DNA from: Cranoglanis bouderius
Taxonomy: Eukaryota > Chordata > Actinopteri > Siluriformes > Cranoglanididae
DNA length: 64,000 bases
NCBI GenBank assembly: GCA_023630585.1
Contig: CM042540.1
Span: 17,834,574 to 17,898,573 of the forward strand
Direction of reading: 5' to 3'
A model generated the notes under the pieces. That model had not been told where the DNA came from. It did no database searches and worked only from the letters and a program-made list of their open reading frames with translations. Positions within the stretch are counted from its first letter, which is position 1. Each line of letters begins with the position of its first letter. The position numbers and the translations under genes are program-made. Positions 1 to 14,000 of the stretch are shown here, piece after piece.

Positions 1-82
1 CGCTGGAAAGCGCGCAGTGGAATGCGGAAGTGTTCGAGTCCACCGCTCGAGTGACTCGGAGAACGAGGGGAAACTTCTAACA
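1..82. repeat. Fragment of a dispersed LTR-like repeat
   Basis: The first ~80 bases share the stretch CAGTGGAATGCGGAAGTG and a similar ending (..CTAACA) with the right end of the LTR-like element at 55014-55554. Only the terminal part is in the window. The family is not identified. Confidence 0.45.
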
Positions 83-141
83 GTTGCATTTGAGTTTCAA
101 CTTACGGACTGAAGACCAGACATTCTCCTTTAAGATTTTCG

Positions 142-979
142 GGTAGAGCGCAGAAATGTTTCCCTCAATTATTGCAAGTGGCCCAGGCCCTGAAACAGCA
201 AAGCATCCCCACACCATCACACTTCCACCACCATGCTTGACCATAGGTATGATGTTCTTTTTGTGGAATTCTGTGTTTGATTTACGTCAGATGTAATGGG
301 ACCCCTGTCTTCCAAACAGTTCCACTTTCGACTCATCAATCCACAGAACATTGTTCCAAAAGGTTTGAGGATCATCAAGGTATGTTTTGGCAAAATTCAA
401 ACGAGCCTTAATGTTCTTCTGGGTTAGCAGTGGTTTTTACCTCACCACTCTTCCATGGATGCCATTTTTGCCCAGTGTCTTTCTGATAGTGGAGTCATGA
501 ATCTTTACTGCTGCAAGAGAGGCCTGTAGTTTCTTTGATGTTGTCCTTGGCTCTTTTGTGACTTGCTGTATGAGTAGTTGATGTGCTCTTGGTGGAATTT
601 TGGAAGGATGGCCACTTCTGGAAAGGTTCACTACTGTGCTGAGTTTTTCCAGTTGGAGATAGTTTGATTGAACAGGGTTTGCAGTAATCAGGCCTGGTTA
701 CGTCTAGTCCAGCTGAACCCCATTTTGAATGCAGTTTTGCTAGAATTGGGGAATTAGTAACTATGGGAGCAAATACATTTTCACACAGGCCCAGTTGGTA
801 TTGGATAACGTTTTTGCTTCAGTAAATAAAATTATCATGTAAAAACTGTATTTTGTGTTTACTCATGTTGCCTTTGTTTTATCTTAGATTTTGTTTTAAT
901 TTCTGAAACAATTTAGTAGGAGATATACACAAAAAACAGAAGAAATCAGAATGGGGGCAAATACTTTTTCACAGCACTG
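142..979 (-). mobile_element. Truncated, decayed Tc1-like DNA transposon
   Basis: Read on the minus strand, this stretch carries recognisable but broken Tc1 transposase. Around 437-631 there is a helix-turn-helix-like segment (PSKIPPRAHQLL.. STIRKTLGKNGIHGR). Further left are remnants of the WIDESK-like catalytic block and the KHGGGSVM-like block. The right terminus, ending CACAGCACTG next to a TA at 980-981, is the usual end of a fish Tc1 family. The opposite end is missing, replaced by the repeat at 1-82. Frameshifts and stops make it non-functional. It lies in the intron just upstream of the first pitpnm3 exon in view. Confidence 0.8.
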
Positions 980-1033
980 TATACTCTGACTCACTTTATC
1001 ACTCAGGATTTTTTTCACACCTCTTTGTGGCAG

Positions 1034-1204
1034 TGACTCAGCTACAGCCTGCCTGCTCTCAGATCTTCAACCTGTTTTACCTCTCCGACCCATCAGCCGC
1101 CAGACTGGAGCCCCTTCTGCATTCTTGCTTTCACCAGCTGCCTCCATTCCCTATTCCACAATACCAGCACTACCCACTAGGAGATGGCTGCTCTACCCTC
1201 ATTG
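1034..1204 (+). CDS. pitpnm3: pitpnm3 exon: start of DDHD domain
   Basis: The acceptor is CTTTGTGGCAG and the donor GTGAGA. The exon starts with two bases of a split codon and ends with one. It encodes TQLQPACSQIFNLFYLSDPS followed by the family signature RLEPLL..PQYQHYPLGDG, which opens the DDHD region of Nir proteins. Length is 171 bases. Confidence 0.88.
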
Positions 1205-1826
1205 GTGAGAATGAAAGGATCTTTTAACCCAATAGGATTATTGGTTAAATAAATCTTAGTTTATTATTGCTTGGGTAAATACTCTGTTGTCAAATTTATT
1301 TTAACATGATATACTTCTTATGTGCAGCATATGTTGTTAGTTACATAAAATCTTGAATCTCTTTTTCTGTCCTCCTTGTTTGCTCACCCCAAAACAAGGC
1401 AAATTCTACAAACATATGCACAAATTAATTATAATCATTATTATTGCATGAAATGTATCTCCCTGCTGTGTAATGCACTGCTAAAAACAGAGACTGCCAA
1501 AACACAGTATGCAACATAGACACTTTCCAAATACATGAATGACTGTGGAAACTGTTTCCATCTAAACAGCTATAGAAAAAGTAGCTATCTCTGCAAGACC
1601 TGCATTTTAAATGTAATTGCAGTTTACCCCTTTTGTCTTCCTGTCTCCTCTGTTCTCCCTCAGGATCAACTGAGTACTTGCACTCCTAGCACTTTCTCTC
1701 TGTTTGTCAATCTAGCCGCAATCCCCAGAGCTGCATTTCTCTATAAGCTAGTTTGAAAAGAGAACATTATACCCTAGTTTTGGGACACATATTTATTAAC
1801 TGTTTCTGTTACTTTGGCATTGACCC

Positions 1827-1863
<37 letters not shown>

Positions 1864-4800
1864 AGGCTGCCTGACAAAGAAAACTAGCACAAATCTTATA
1901 TGTATGTAGTGCAAAATGTGATATGCATTGGTATATTAAAGAAGAAAAACTGCAGCCTGTTTGCCAAACCTTAAAGCAGAGTGTAGTATAATAATATTAT
2001 AATATTTCTATATGATACAGTAGGTGTTCACTGTCAGAAAGCTCTGACATTAATATTAATATAGCTCCTGCATGTGGAACTTGAGCTTAATTAAAACTGT
2101 AATCTTGCATCACAGCAGTAATGATCCAAAGACAGATAAATGACTTACAGCCTCAGAGAAATATAATACAAACTGAGTGAGGAGACTGAAGTACCACTCT
2201 ATTTACCACAAGGAATGCTTTAAAAATATTTTCAAATCAGCAAACACATGTTCGGTAATTAATTTTACAGTCACATGAAGCGTCCTTTAAGCTGCCCCTG
2301 TGGGAAAGGTAGTCCCATCATAGTCACCACAGATCCACACAGCATGTCTTTAAATGTGATTATTGTATTTACTATCCAGGAATAGCTCATCTGTTTCCTT
2401 GTTTATATTTTTCTGGGTGTTCACATTGACTTCATTTGTAAGCTGATTCAAAGGAAAATTGCAGAGGCTAAAATGCTGGTGTAGTGGAGTTATTTTTGCC
2501 TCATTATTCTATTATTTATATATATTCTGTTATTATTCTATCTAAGGCTTCCTTTTTTTCTTTATTTTTCCCAGAATTTTATTAGTCTTTATGAGAATGG
2601 AACTTGCGAGTCTCCAAGTTTGTTACCCCTTTCCTAGCTGCCAGAGCTCTTGCAGAATGTGTTCAGTTGTATTGTGGAAATATCTGTGCCTTATTAGGTC
2701 TGCATATCTTCATAAAGATCTGTCTCATGGTTCTCTTCTAGACTATATATGACAGATATGTCTGTTTGTCTAATTGATCCCACGAGTGATTTACCTGAGT
2801 TATTTCATGCACAGAATTTTTTTTTTTAAATGCAGTTATTAAAATGTATGTTCCGTGTTCTAAAAAAGGGGCACCCTGCTGGTTTTGCCTCTATATCACA
2901 GTCTTTTTGTGTTTATCTATGTCCTTGTCCTTTCTTGCCTGTTTTATCTCCCTTTGTCTGTGTCTTTCACTATTTCAGAGACAGTGTTTAGAGCAAAGCA
3001 AAAATAAACTACTTAGGGGTGTATTTTGATAAATTTGTGTAGGCTACTTGTCTTTTTTCCAAGTTGCATATTTTATTTTGCTGAATTAATTCAGCCATGT
3101 TGGATTTTAGCCATAGTGTTTGGCTCACCAGTGCTGCTTGCTACTTGCTGCTGTTCACAGATAGGAACAGAGCTGGAACTAGGTGCCTTTGTCAAACTGC
3201 TCTGATAAGACTCACCCTGTTTAAAATTCAAACCTGCAGCCATGCTCTCTATATCTCCTCCATCTTTCATGCTATATGAACCTCACCTCCCCAATGCTGC
3301 TCTCAGGTTTGTCATAATGGAAATTCCTCCATCCCTCTCCTCTGTCACCTGCTCCAACCAGCTCTTCTTATAAGCATCCAGGCTCTTGCTGTCCACAAAC
3401 GCACTCGGCTGGTAAATGAGAAATGGCAAAAGAGCCAATTGTTGAAAGGGCATAGGACCGGAAAGGTGAACCTCTGCCACTTTTAGTCACTGTGATTGAC
3501 TGCACACATGAACGCATAGACGTGTAAATTGACTGTTGCTTAGCCTTGCCTATTGGTATACTATACCAAGAGCCTTAATATAATAAAGCCACTTATGGTT
3601 TGGCTCCATTACACCATATGGAGAAGGCATACATATAGCTGAAAAAAGTGTTTGTCTTGGATTGGACAAATTGAGTTCCACAGATCCAGCAAGATGTTGC
3701 AGTTATACTGGGAATAAGTGGATCGAAATGTTTCTGACAGAGTGATGGGTTTCATAACACAACACTCCCTTAAAACATGGAGTTATTTTTCTTTTAATGT
3801 AGTCATCCCTGTGTTAATGCAAAACGCAACCAATCTGCAAATAAAATAAAATAAGAAAAAAAAAGCAAATTCATTCTATACAATTAGCACCGCTGCCATC
3901 TCATTGTTAAAATGTGCTATGGAGTGAATAAGCATGTAATCTAAAAATTGTATCTACAGTTCTGAAAAACAATGTTAAAAAAATCAGTCAAAAGAAAAAT
4001 GCTAAATTGTAGTAATTTGCTTTGTGGAAAATTGACATAACCTGTAAAATATTACAGTAATTAACTTTTTGTGAAAACAGAAATAAATAAGCAGTATTTC
4101 TATAAGGACTCTTGAGCCAGGTGCCATGTTGCTTAAAAATTCATGAGTAAGAAGATAAAAAATATAATACAAACAGTGTTTTAGAGTGTAATAAAGCTTG
4201 TAACTTGTAATGTTATAGAGTGTAATAAAACTTGTAATAACTTGTAATGTTATAGAGTGTAATAAAACTTGTAATAACTTGTAATGTTAGAGTGTAATAA
4301 AACTTGCAGACTGCTAGGTACAGTTTTTTAAAAACATAATATGGAAACATGGGGAGATAAGAGCTATAAATGTACAAAGGGTTTAATGACTTAAAGCAAC
4401 AAGACAAATACAGTTGATAAAAATGGTTATGGGAGACAAAGCAATGAAAACATGCAGTGAAACTAAACACAAAGCAGAAATATATTCACATTAACCAGAA
4501 TCAGCTGATAAGATGCCAAGCAAGGAAGACAAAACCAGTGAACATAAAGGAGGCTGAGAACACAAAGCCAAAACAAAAATAGAAGCACATGGAATTTGAA
4601 CTGTGGTGAAGCGGAGTGTTTAGGTTATATCATAGTGTATGTTTGCATTACATTTTGGCATTGCACTGCTAAGTTTACATTTGTCTCCATCCAGGTTGCC
4701 AAATTTGCAATGATTAAGAGAACATTTGGCTTCATAGCAGACTGTTTCCTGGACATGTTTTTCCTTTGTCAGCATTAATGTGAAAAAATCTGTTGAACTA

Positions 4801-7800
4801 TTTAAAAAAATCATATTAGCACAATGATTACTTTTTGTTCAGTGTAAGCATATAGTTCAATCACACTATACCAGAGTTTAGACAGTTAGCTTACAATCTG
4901 CTGTACATAATTTATATTCATAAATTTGAAATTGTGAATGTGTAGCCTCAAATTTAGTCTTGAGCTTCATTTTGGTGTATGTATTTGGAAACATTAGACA
5001 CAAATCAATGAAAACACAACGTTATGTGAAAGTATGTAAGTGAATGCCAGAAAAACAACGATACAATAAAAACAAGCCTCTATAGTCATGATAACCAAAG
5101 AGGGGTCTGCAATTTTTAATTCTGTTAATTCTGTCGTAGAAAATCACTACTCATCAATTTATTATTGTGTACTTACATGTACATATTTATCAACCTGTTT
5201 GATTGGTCACTTGAATTGAATATGTTTATTCCCAAACCAATAACTCAAGCAAAAGGCTTGTAAATAATGAAAACTTAAATCTAATGAGTTAGGTTTAAGT
5301 TCGATAATCCCCCCAGTTAAAGGGATCCCTGGCAACAAAAAGGTTGAGAACCCCTGTGGCTCACTTACTGTATATCTAGTTCAAGTTCAAGTTCAGTTTA
5401 TTTGTATAGCGCTTTTAACAATGGACATTGTCCCAAAGCAGCTTTACAGAAGTATATAAATTCAGGACATAGATTTTAAATTTATGAATTTATCCCCAAT
5501 GAGCAAGCCAGCAGCGACTGTGGCAAGGAAAAACTCCCTGAGACGATATGAGGAAGAAACCTTGAAAGGAACCAGACTCAAAAGGGAACCCATCCTCATC
5601 TGGGTAACACCGGATAGTGCGATTATAAATAAATATATTTATATATCTGCTGTTGTAACCAAAGAGGTCTGAAGCACAGTGAATGGGAAGATGTGTACAT
5701 CGATTGTATAGCAAATAGTCTGATTGCTAATACTGTAATAATATGCCTTGACACTGTTATTTATAGTGTGCCCATTGCCCATTGTGTGTTGTGTTGTGCC
5801 ACTTGGAAATCACTCGCTGTTGTTGAGGATGACCCCACATGGACAGCATAAAGGTCAATGAGATTACTGAGGATGGTACCACTTAAAAACCATCAAAAAG
5901 ATAGCTTTGGACTGCAATTGATATGATAGCTTTAGGACTGCAATTGCCACGAACAGTTTAGCACTCAAGCCTCCATCAGTGAACAGTTGATAAGTTCAAC
6001 AAAACAGACTTCATGTGAAAACTTTAATAAATTTCCTGGTTAAGCAATTACACTTTTTGACCATGTAGTACACAGTTATAGAAGTGAATTATTTATAATT
6101 TCTCTATCCAGTATCACCCAGATGAGGATATTTTCTCTTTTGAGTCTAGTTCCTCTCAAGGTTTCTTCGTCTCAGGGAGTTTTTCCCTGCTCATTAGGGA
6201 CAAATTTATCGATTTAAAATTTATATCCTGGATTTATATATTTCTTTAAAGCTGCTTTGTGACAATGTCCATTATTAAAAGTGCTATACAAATAAAATTT
6301 AATTGAATTGAGTGTTGACAATAACTCCATCGACTGCCACCGTACAGTATATGATGAGTACACAAAAGGGGATGGTGCTGTGGAAAAGTCGAAGTCAACA
6401 CAACAAGCATTATTATTTGAGCTTGTAATAACCAATACAAAACAAATGTGGGTGTGCATGACATTGTCTATGAATGCATTTTCAGTTACTGATAATTGCC
6501 ATTACTTTAAAGGATAACAGTTTGCAATGGCATTTTTCTACCACAAAACCATTTCTTTGAAAGACAGTAAAACTATGTACAATTTATCCCCTATGTGTGT
6601 TTACAGATTCACTTACAGTGCACTTTTTTGCTTCCTTTCAGTTGATGAGATTCATAGCCACCCTGATGTGTTCTTGGATGGAGACCCTGCTCCAGGTGGT
6701 GCTGGAGCATTCTCCTCCTGTGTGGATGAAGCAGAGAAGGCAGTGAAGCAGGAGGTTGACGATGACAGCAAGCCCTCCGGCTGCAGGGAGAACAAGCTGA
6801 GTCTCACCATCGCCAAAAGTGAGTATGTAGGCAGGCGCACGCTATTAATCAATCTAAACTCCTCCATACCCATTCAGAACTGCTGTGTTTTATCATGCCA
6901 GGTATCCACTGTGAGATTTAAAACAGATTTGGTCATTAACGATCAATCTTCACAGTCAGGCTGAATTTGAGCTGCATCAGCTGTTGTTTGATGTGTAAGG
7001 GTGGGCTCGATTAATTGCCCAAACAGTCTTTTTATGTTAAAAATTATGATAAACATGAAAAATGTTTTAATTTTTCTCCCCAGTATGTTTTAGTTTTGCT
7101 CCCCAGTATGGTCATCTGTCAATTCCCACCCAGCTAGTTCTCCTATATCATACGACAGCTAGCTAGTTCTCCTATATCATACGACAACTACCAACTGGGA
7201 AGGCTAAAGGCTAACACATGCTTCCTCTGAGAATGTGAAGCCAGCCAACCGTATTTCACAGACACTGATAAACTGGCCATTGTCGCTTGAGCATGCCATC
7301 ATCTCCCACCCAGAGAACATGGCCAATTTTGCTCTCTTGGCTCCTGTCCATGGATGGCTGTGGCATCGTTGGGATATAAGCTCGCAATCTCCCAACCATA
7401 AAGTGAATGCTTTTCTGTTGCGCCATTCAGGAGCTGCCCAGACAAGCTCTAACAGAGTTATCACACAAAGACACATTTGTGATTTGCCAGCATGGTGAAC
7501 CAGCAGGTAGTGTTGGGTTCTCACAGTTCCAGGGTCTGGTGTTCAATACTGAGCTGACTCTCGACAGTATGTCCACATCATCTCCCAAACACATGCTGAC
7601 TACCATAAAATAGCTCCTAGGTGTGAATGAGTGGTATTGGACAGGCTCCAGATCCTCCGCCACCCTGACAAGCATGAAGCATTTACTGCAGACGAAGGAA
7701 TAAATTAATTTTTTGGTCAGCTGGTTGCAGCATGAGCAGTCTAAATGTTATGAACTGAAATTATTACATCTGCATGTGGCAGCAATAATAACAAATGTCA

Positions 7801-10800
7801 CAGAATGGTGTAACGAGATCACATTGGCCAGGTTGATTGAGCTGCAGCAACAAGGCACTGCCATTCTCCTAACCTCGAGCTGAGTGGGAGTAACGGGTTC
7901 TCACAGATAAGCGGTGCTTACTATATGCACTCTGACAAATCCACAAAGGCTGAGAGATAACAATGTCTTTTCCGAACCAAAATTGTCAATATACAGACCT
8001 GTCTGCATTTTACATCATAACATGTCAGTCGATCCAGTTATTTTTGCACAGACTGTATAGGCTTTACAGACTGATTGATTAAAATGTGCAGTGTGAGCTG
8101 TCATCAAAGCACATGATTTTAAAAGGCATACACTGTGTGTCTGGCTTAAGTCATATTCTTTCATCTGTGTATTTAAGCCCATTGTACATTACCACTTAGC
8201 TGGCTTATTGCGCTGAAAAGTTTAATGTGACATTGATTCGCCTTAAGTAGAACAGCTTTAGTTCATTTATGGGTTATTTATGATTTAGACATTTATGGCT
8301 GCTATTTAGTGATATAATCAAATGCTTATTGTGCATAATTGTGTATTAACAATGATTGTTCGGTGTGAGGCAAGACCATAGTGTAGACCTATTGTGTGTG
8401 TGTGTGTGTTTCAGTCTCCAGTAGCTGGTGGGGCTCTAAAAGGCTGGACTATGCACTTTATTGTCCTGATATATTGACTGCATTCCCCACCGTGGCTCTG
8501 CCTCAGCTGTTCCATGCATCTTATTGGGAATCTGCTGATGTCGTGGCCTTTCTACTCAGACAGGTAATACATAAATCTAAGAGCTTTTTTTGAGTATTAC
8601 AGAGGAAATATGCTTCTAACACAAATATACATCAGCTCACATTGGAAAGAGGCCAAGTCTCTCTCAAGCCAATTAAATGAGATCTAAGGATCTTTGTACA
8701 ATGGTGAGGCAGTTTTTTTTTTAATTTCCTTATTATTTTTTATTTATTTTACATTGTTTATTGCAAATAAGTGTCACAAAATTATACCAGGTTTAAGGTA
8801 GTAATAGACTATTAAGAACAATGGGCAGTAGTACATTTTTACTTTTCCAACTACAAATGTAATATACTATTTCTCAAATTATTTATGTTGCACTATTAAG
8901 GTTTTCATTTGACTTACCCTTGAACATTACATACTTAGGATGTAGAATAATGGGAATAAAAGCTGCTCCAGTGTAGCAGTTCTAGCCTTCACACAGTGTG
9001 ACATTATGTCTGCAAGTACTTTTATGATCTATCACATTGTGAATTGTTTCATTAAACCTAAAGTCTACATTCAGGCCTCAATACCTAGCATTCTTTTTTA
9101 TATGGTTGACTTGTTATATATTTCTCATTTGGCACTATATAGGTTAGATTGATGTGATTATGACTATCATGTGAAAAAATAAGTACACCCCATGGACATT
9201 TGATCCTCTTTAAAACAGTGCCTATTAATAAAGTTAATACACTCTATCAAATGACACATAAAAGTTACATTTTGTAGTCATTTTCACAATTTAAATGAAC
9301 AAAAAACAGATCAGTCACATGGAAGAAGTAAGTACACCCCTACATTTATCACATCTTCAAATCCATAAAATTAGAATCTGGTGTTCAAGATTGGGTGCCA
9401 GTGATTAGACTCTGCTTAGGGAGTGCAGGACTGGCCGTCCCAGGAAATTCAGCCCAAGAGCAAACTGTCTGGTGCAAAAACCCCAAAATCTCACACAATC
9501 TGCTAGTAAGTCTTGCAACTGTTGGTGTCAAAATACATGCTTCTACAATCAGAAAGAGATTGGGCAAATTTGACTTGTGTGTGAGGCATGCCAGGAAAAA
9601 GCCTTTGCTGTCTAAAAAGAACATTAAAGCAAGATTACAGTTTGCCAATGAGCATATAGGCAAAGACCAGGCCTTTTGGAATATTGTGCTCTGGACAGAT
9701 GAATCAAAGATAGAGTTGTTTGGCCACAATAACAGCAGACATGTTTGGCGCAGACCAAAGACAGCTTTTCAGAAGAAGCACCTCATACCAACTGTGAAGC
9801 ATGGTGGGGTTGCTTCACTGCCTTAGGGACTGGACAGCTTGTACTCGTTGATTTAACTATGAATTCTGCATCATATCAAAGAGTGCTTGAAGATAATGTG
9901 AGGCCATCTGTCCAAAAGTTGAAATTTAACCCGAAAGTGGACCTTTTAAAAGGATAATGATCCAAGCACACCAAGGAAGGGCTCAAAAAGAAGAAATGGA
10001 GGGTTATGGAATGGCCTAGTCAAAGCCCAGATTTCAATCCTATTGAAATGTTGTGGGGGGATTTGAAACCAGCAGTACATTGAAGAAAACCCTCAAACAT
10101 CTTGCAACTGAAAGAATATTGCATGGAAGAGTGGTCAGAAATTTCAACAAGCCGATGTCAGAAACTGGTGGACAATAATGCAAAAGCTCACTAGAAGTTA
10201 TTTCTGCTAAAGGGGGCAATACTAACTTTTGAAGCCAAGGGTGTACTTACTTTTTCCACTGAAGAATATCACATCTATTGACATGCCTGTTGAGTAAATG
10301 ATTGAAATAGCTAATTTTCCGTGTGTTTTTTTTTTCAAGAATATCAACTTTATTAATAGGCATTGTGTCAAAGATGATCAAAAGTTTGCTTCTCCAAATA
10401 TGTCAAAAAAGCCAACAATTTCCATGGGGTGTACTGATTTTTTCACATGATTGTAATCAGGCAAAGCTTTACATGCTGTATTATCCTGACTATGAAGTAA
10501 TGAAGCAAGCCTCTATTTGTTGAATAGACTAGTAAAATAGTAAAACAGAGTTTGCTTTTGAGCCGAGTGATTTTGTCTGAAAATAGGAAACAGTTATTTT
10601 TGTGATGTTGTTTGAGACAGTCAAATAATAGGGCACTATTGCATTGCATTAAAAAAAAATAAAATAAATAAATTCCTGTAGAGCAGATGCTGAGAGAATA
10701 GATTCCCACCCTGTTAAGGAAGTGTGCTCATTGGTTGCCAGTGTGTGTTTGTGTGATTGACAGGTGATGCAGTGTGACTGTGTGAAGGCTCAGGAGGCAG

Positions 10801-10998
10801 ACAGCTTAGATCCCACCTGCTTTTCCCCTTCCAGCCCCAGAGAGAAATGGCTACGAATACGCACACATGTTAAATTAAGGGTGAGTGATGCACAATACAC
10901 ACATACAGTACATGCATAGCACATAGTCATAGCACGTGCTCTTGTTATGCCTTACCAGTGTATTGCTAAAACAACTGTAACTGGAGACATTGTATAGT

Positions 10999-11037
<39 letters not shown>

Positions 11038-14000
11038 TGTGTCTGTGTGTCTGTGTGTGTCTGCGCGCACCAAATTATGTTTTTACAGTCTCTGCTGATC
11101 ATTAGTTATTGAGTGACTTAATTAATGCAATTCCCTGAAAGTCTGAAAATGTTTAACTGCCTCATTAAAAACAAATCTACTCAATCAGGCCCATTGAATC
11201 CTGAGAGCTAATGATTGATAGAGCAGCTAACATTCATGAGAACATGAATCCATTCAGTGCTGTCATGTTAACATTAATCTGGTTTACTTTGTCCGGGTAT
11301 CTTCATTTAAGCTTCATTTTGCATGTAGGTAATTACTGAAGGTGCAGTGGAGTTCTTTTGTTTAATTCTCAAAGGTTAGTTATAAAAAAATGTATACATC
11401 GATTAATCTGGTAGGTCAAATAATATTTTAATATCATATAGTGGCAGTTCTAGACCATTTCAACAGGCAGGGTTCCTATGAAAAGGACTAACAGAAGTCA
11501 TTCTGCATCAAAAAGCTGATGATGCTGCGCTTGTGGATGTACTGTACATAGCTTTTATGCCTGTGTCTTACACTCAGCTTCTACATCACCCTCAGCCTCA
11601 CTCTCAGGATCTCCACCTGTCTCTTCCTGCTCTATTGTGCCCCTCACTCTCTAAACTCTCCACCAGACAATTCAACCCTTCTCTCGCTCTCTTCTGGATC
11701 ATTGGCTCTCTCCCCACACGAATCGTCTGACTCTGTCTGATTTTCTGCATGATTGTCTTTTTTTGGAATAAGTACACAATATTCTTTTAAAATTCTTTTT
11801 AAATACAGCAGTGGGCAGAATTGATGAAGAGTGTCTACAGGATTGGTGGGATAGGTAAGAATTCCTTCAGGAGCAGACTGGAGTAGGATTAAAAAAAAAA
11901 AAAAAAACAGTCCTGTGCCCACCTCTAATTCAATCTACCATAGATTATATCTGCAGGAATGACTGAGACCAAACACAAAGCCTGATACTGTTACATATAA
12001 GCAATTGTAGTTATACCATTAACTACACACATTCTAGGTCTGCCTGCCTCAGCAAAGACTGTGGGATTAATGGTCTGCAGATCCACAGTGGTTCAGGTTC
12101 AGTGAAAATGAGATTTGAGGAGAGGACTATTAATATGGAATATGGAAGACTAAATGGAGACAACACCCACTTTTGGACTGCATATTCAAGCATCATTCCA
12201 ATTGCATCTTGTTCTTCTGCACTATTGTAACAAATTTAATAGTTAAAAAAAAAAAAAAAGAACAATGAAACTATAAACAATGTTTTTGTTTCGTCAGAAC
12301 ATCACTGCCAACCACAGAGTGAATGATGTCATTGTGACTGAGGAACGGCCACAGACTCTGGTTGGTCGCTTTATGTACGGCCCTCTGGACGTGGTGACTC
12401 TGACAGGAGAAAAAGTAAGAGAGTGATGTTTATTAGCCCGAGGTCCTGAAATCACTTTTGAGGTTTGTGTATAGTTTTCTTCTGTTTAATATCTCTGTCT
12501 TTCTCTCCCTCAGGTGGATGTGTATGTGATGACTGAACCGCACTCAGGATGTTGGGTACACTTTGACACCAAAATCACCAATAGCAGTGGCAGAGTGTCT
12601 TACACTATCCCTGACACCAAAAAATTCCCTGTGGGAGTTTACCCTATTAAAATGGTTGTTAGGTATGTCAATTCCCAAGTACTCTGAAAATGATTTATGA
12701 CATCAGTTTCTATGATTTCAATTTTTGATTTATGTTTATTCACTTATTCATTTATTCATGTTGTATCCTGTATCAAATTGGGAGCATTCCTTTAAGGCTG
12801 TCTGTGTAGACTTTTGTTTGAATAATTTAATTTCTAAACTCTTTACTTAAGGATGGGTGCAAAATAACTGTCCAATATATGGTACATTAGTTTTTAGGGC
12901 CCTTGACACAATGTGTACTAAACATCAATGACAGTTTTGCTGTCACATTTTCTTTCTTACCTCTATAACTTCTTGTACAGGGGAGACCAGACGAGTGCAG
13001 AAGCTTTCCTGACTGTGCTGCCACAGGGAATGGAGTGTGTAGTATTTAGCATTGATGGGTCTTTTGCTGCTAGCGTCTCTATCATGGGCAGCGACCCTAA
13101 AATGCGGGCAGGTGCTGTGGATGTGGTCAGGTGAGCAATTCATGTGGGAATGAGGTAGAAGAGCAAAAAGATAAATACACATCATTTGGTGCTTATGATT
13201 TCAGTACTGTGTAAATACAGATTATACTGATAATATAAATAAATATTAATGTAATGTGCACAAGGAGAGTGAATGTTGATGCTTTATGTTATACTGTATT
13301 TAGACACTGGCAGGACCTGGGATATCTGATCATCTACATCACTGGGCGTCCAGACATGCAGAAACAGAGGGTTGTGTCATGGCTTTCCCAGCACAACTTC
13401 CCACAGGGCATGATCTTTTTCTCCGAGGGGTTGGTGCATGACCCACTGCGCCAGAAAACCATCTTTCTTAGGAATCTCATTCAGGAGGTAGAACGCATCT
13501 TCTAGGCTCCAAAAATGGCTCAAATGTATTTTCTTCTATGCAACAAAAAATCTTTGTTGTTCTTTATATCTTTGTTGGTCTGTACGTACTTGATCTTCTT
13601 TCCACTCTCTCAGGAATTGAATTGGCCCCCTGGAGCCCCTTAAAAATGAGTTGAATTGGGGCCAATCAAATTGTGTTATTTATTCATATTGGATGTTCAA
13701 TGTGTCATAGCCTTGATTTATGCCATCACACAAGAAACAAAGTTAGTGAATACAGCCAGCCATTTTAGCATGTGTCTAATAAAACAATTAAATGTACAAC
13801 CCCAATTACAAAAAAGTTGGGACGCTGTGTAAAACGTAAATAAAAACAGAATGCAATGATTTGATCTCTTAAGATGATCTCTTAAACCCATATTTTATTC
13901 ACAATAGACCATAGAAAACATATCAAATGTTTAAATTGAGGAAATGTACCATTTTAAGGAAAAAATAAGGTAATTTTGAATTTGATGGCAGCAACACGTT

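Larger units (their letters stand above)
1205..5379 (+). other. pitpnm3 intron, left part
   Basis: No coding exon is visible. Parts of the intron (about 1290-1760, 2620-3010 and 3500-3780) have recognisable decayed counterparts in the same order at 54.2-59.2 kb. The stretch includes a 31-A run at 1831-1861 and a short tandem repeat at 4183-4306; the rest is AT-rich unique sequence. Confidence 0.7.

Noticed and set aside
5484..5714. Overlapping short ORFs on both strands
   Set aside because: They lie in the left arm of the fold-back element and recur with that repeat.
7200..7690. Coding exon suggested by overlapping ORFs on both strands
   Set aside because: The sequence resembles a dispersed repeat and lacks consistent splice phases with the neighbouring pitpnm3 exons.
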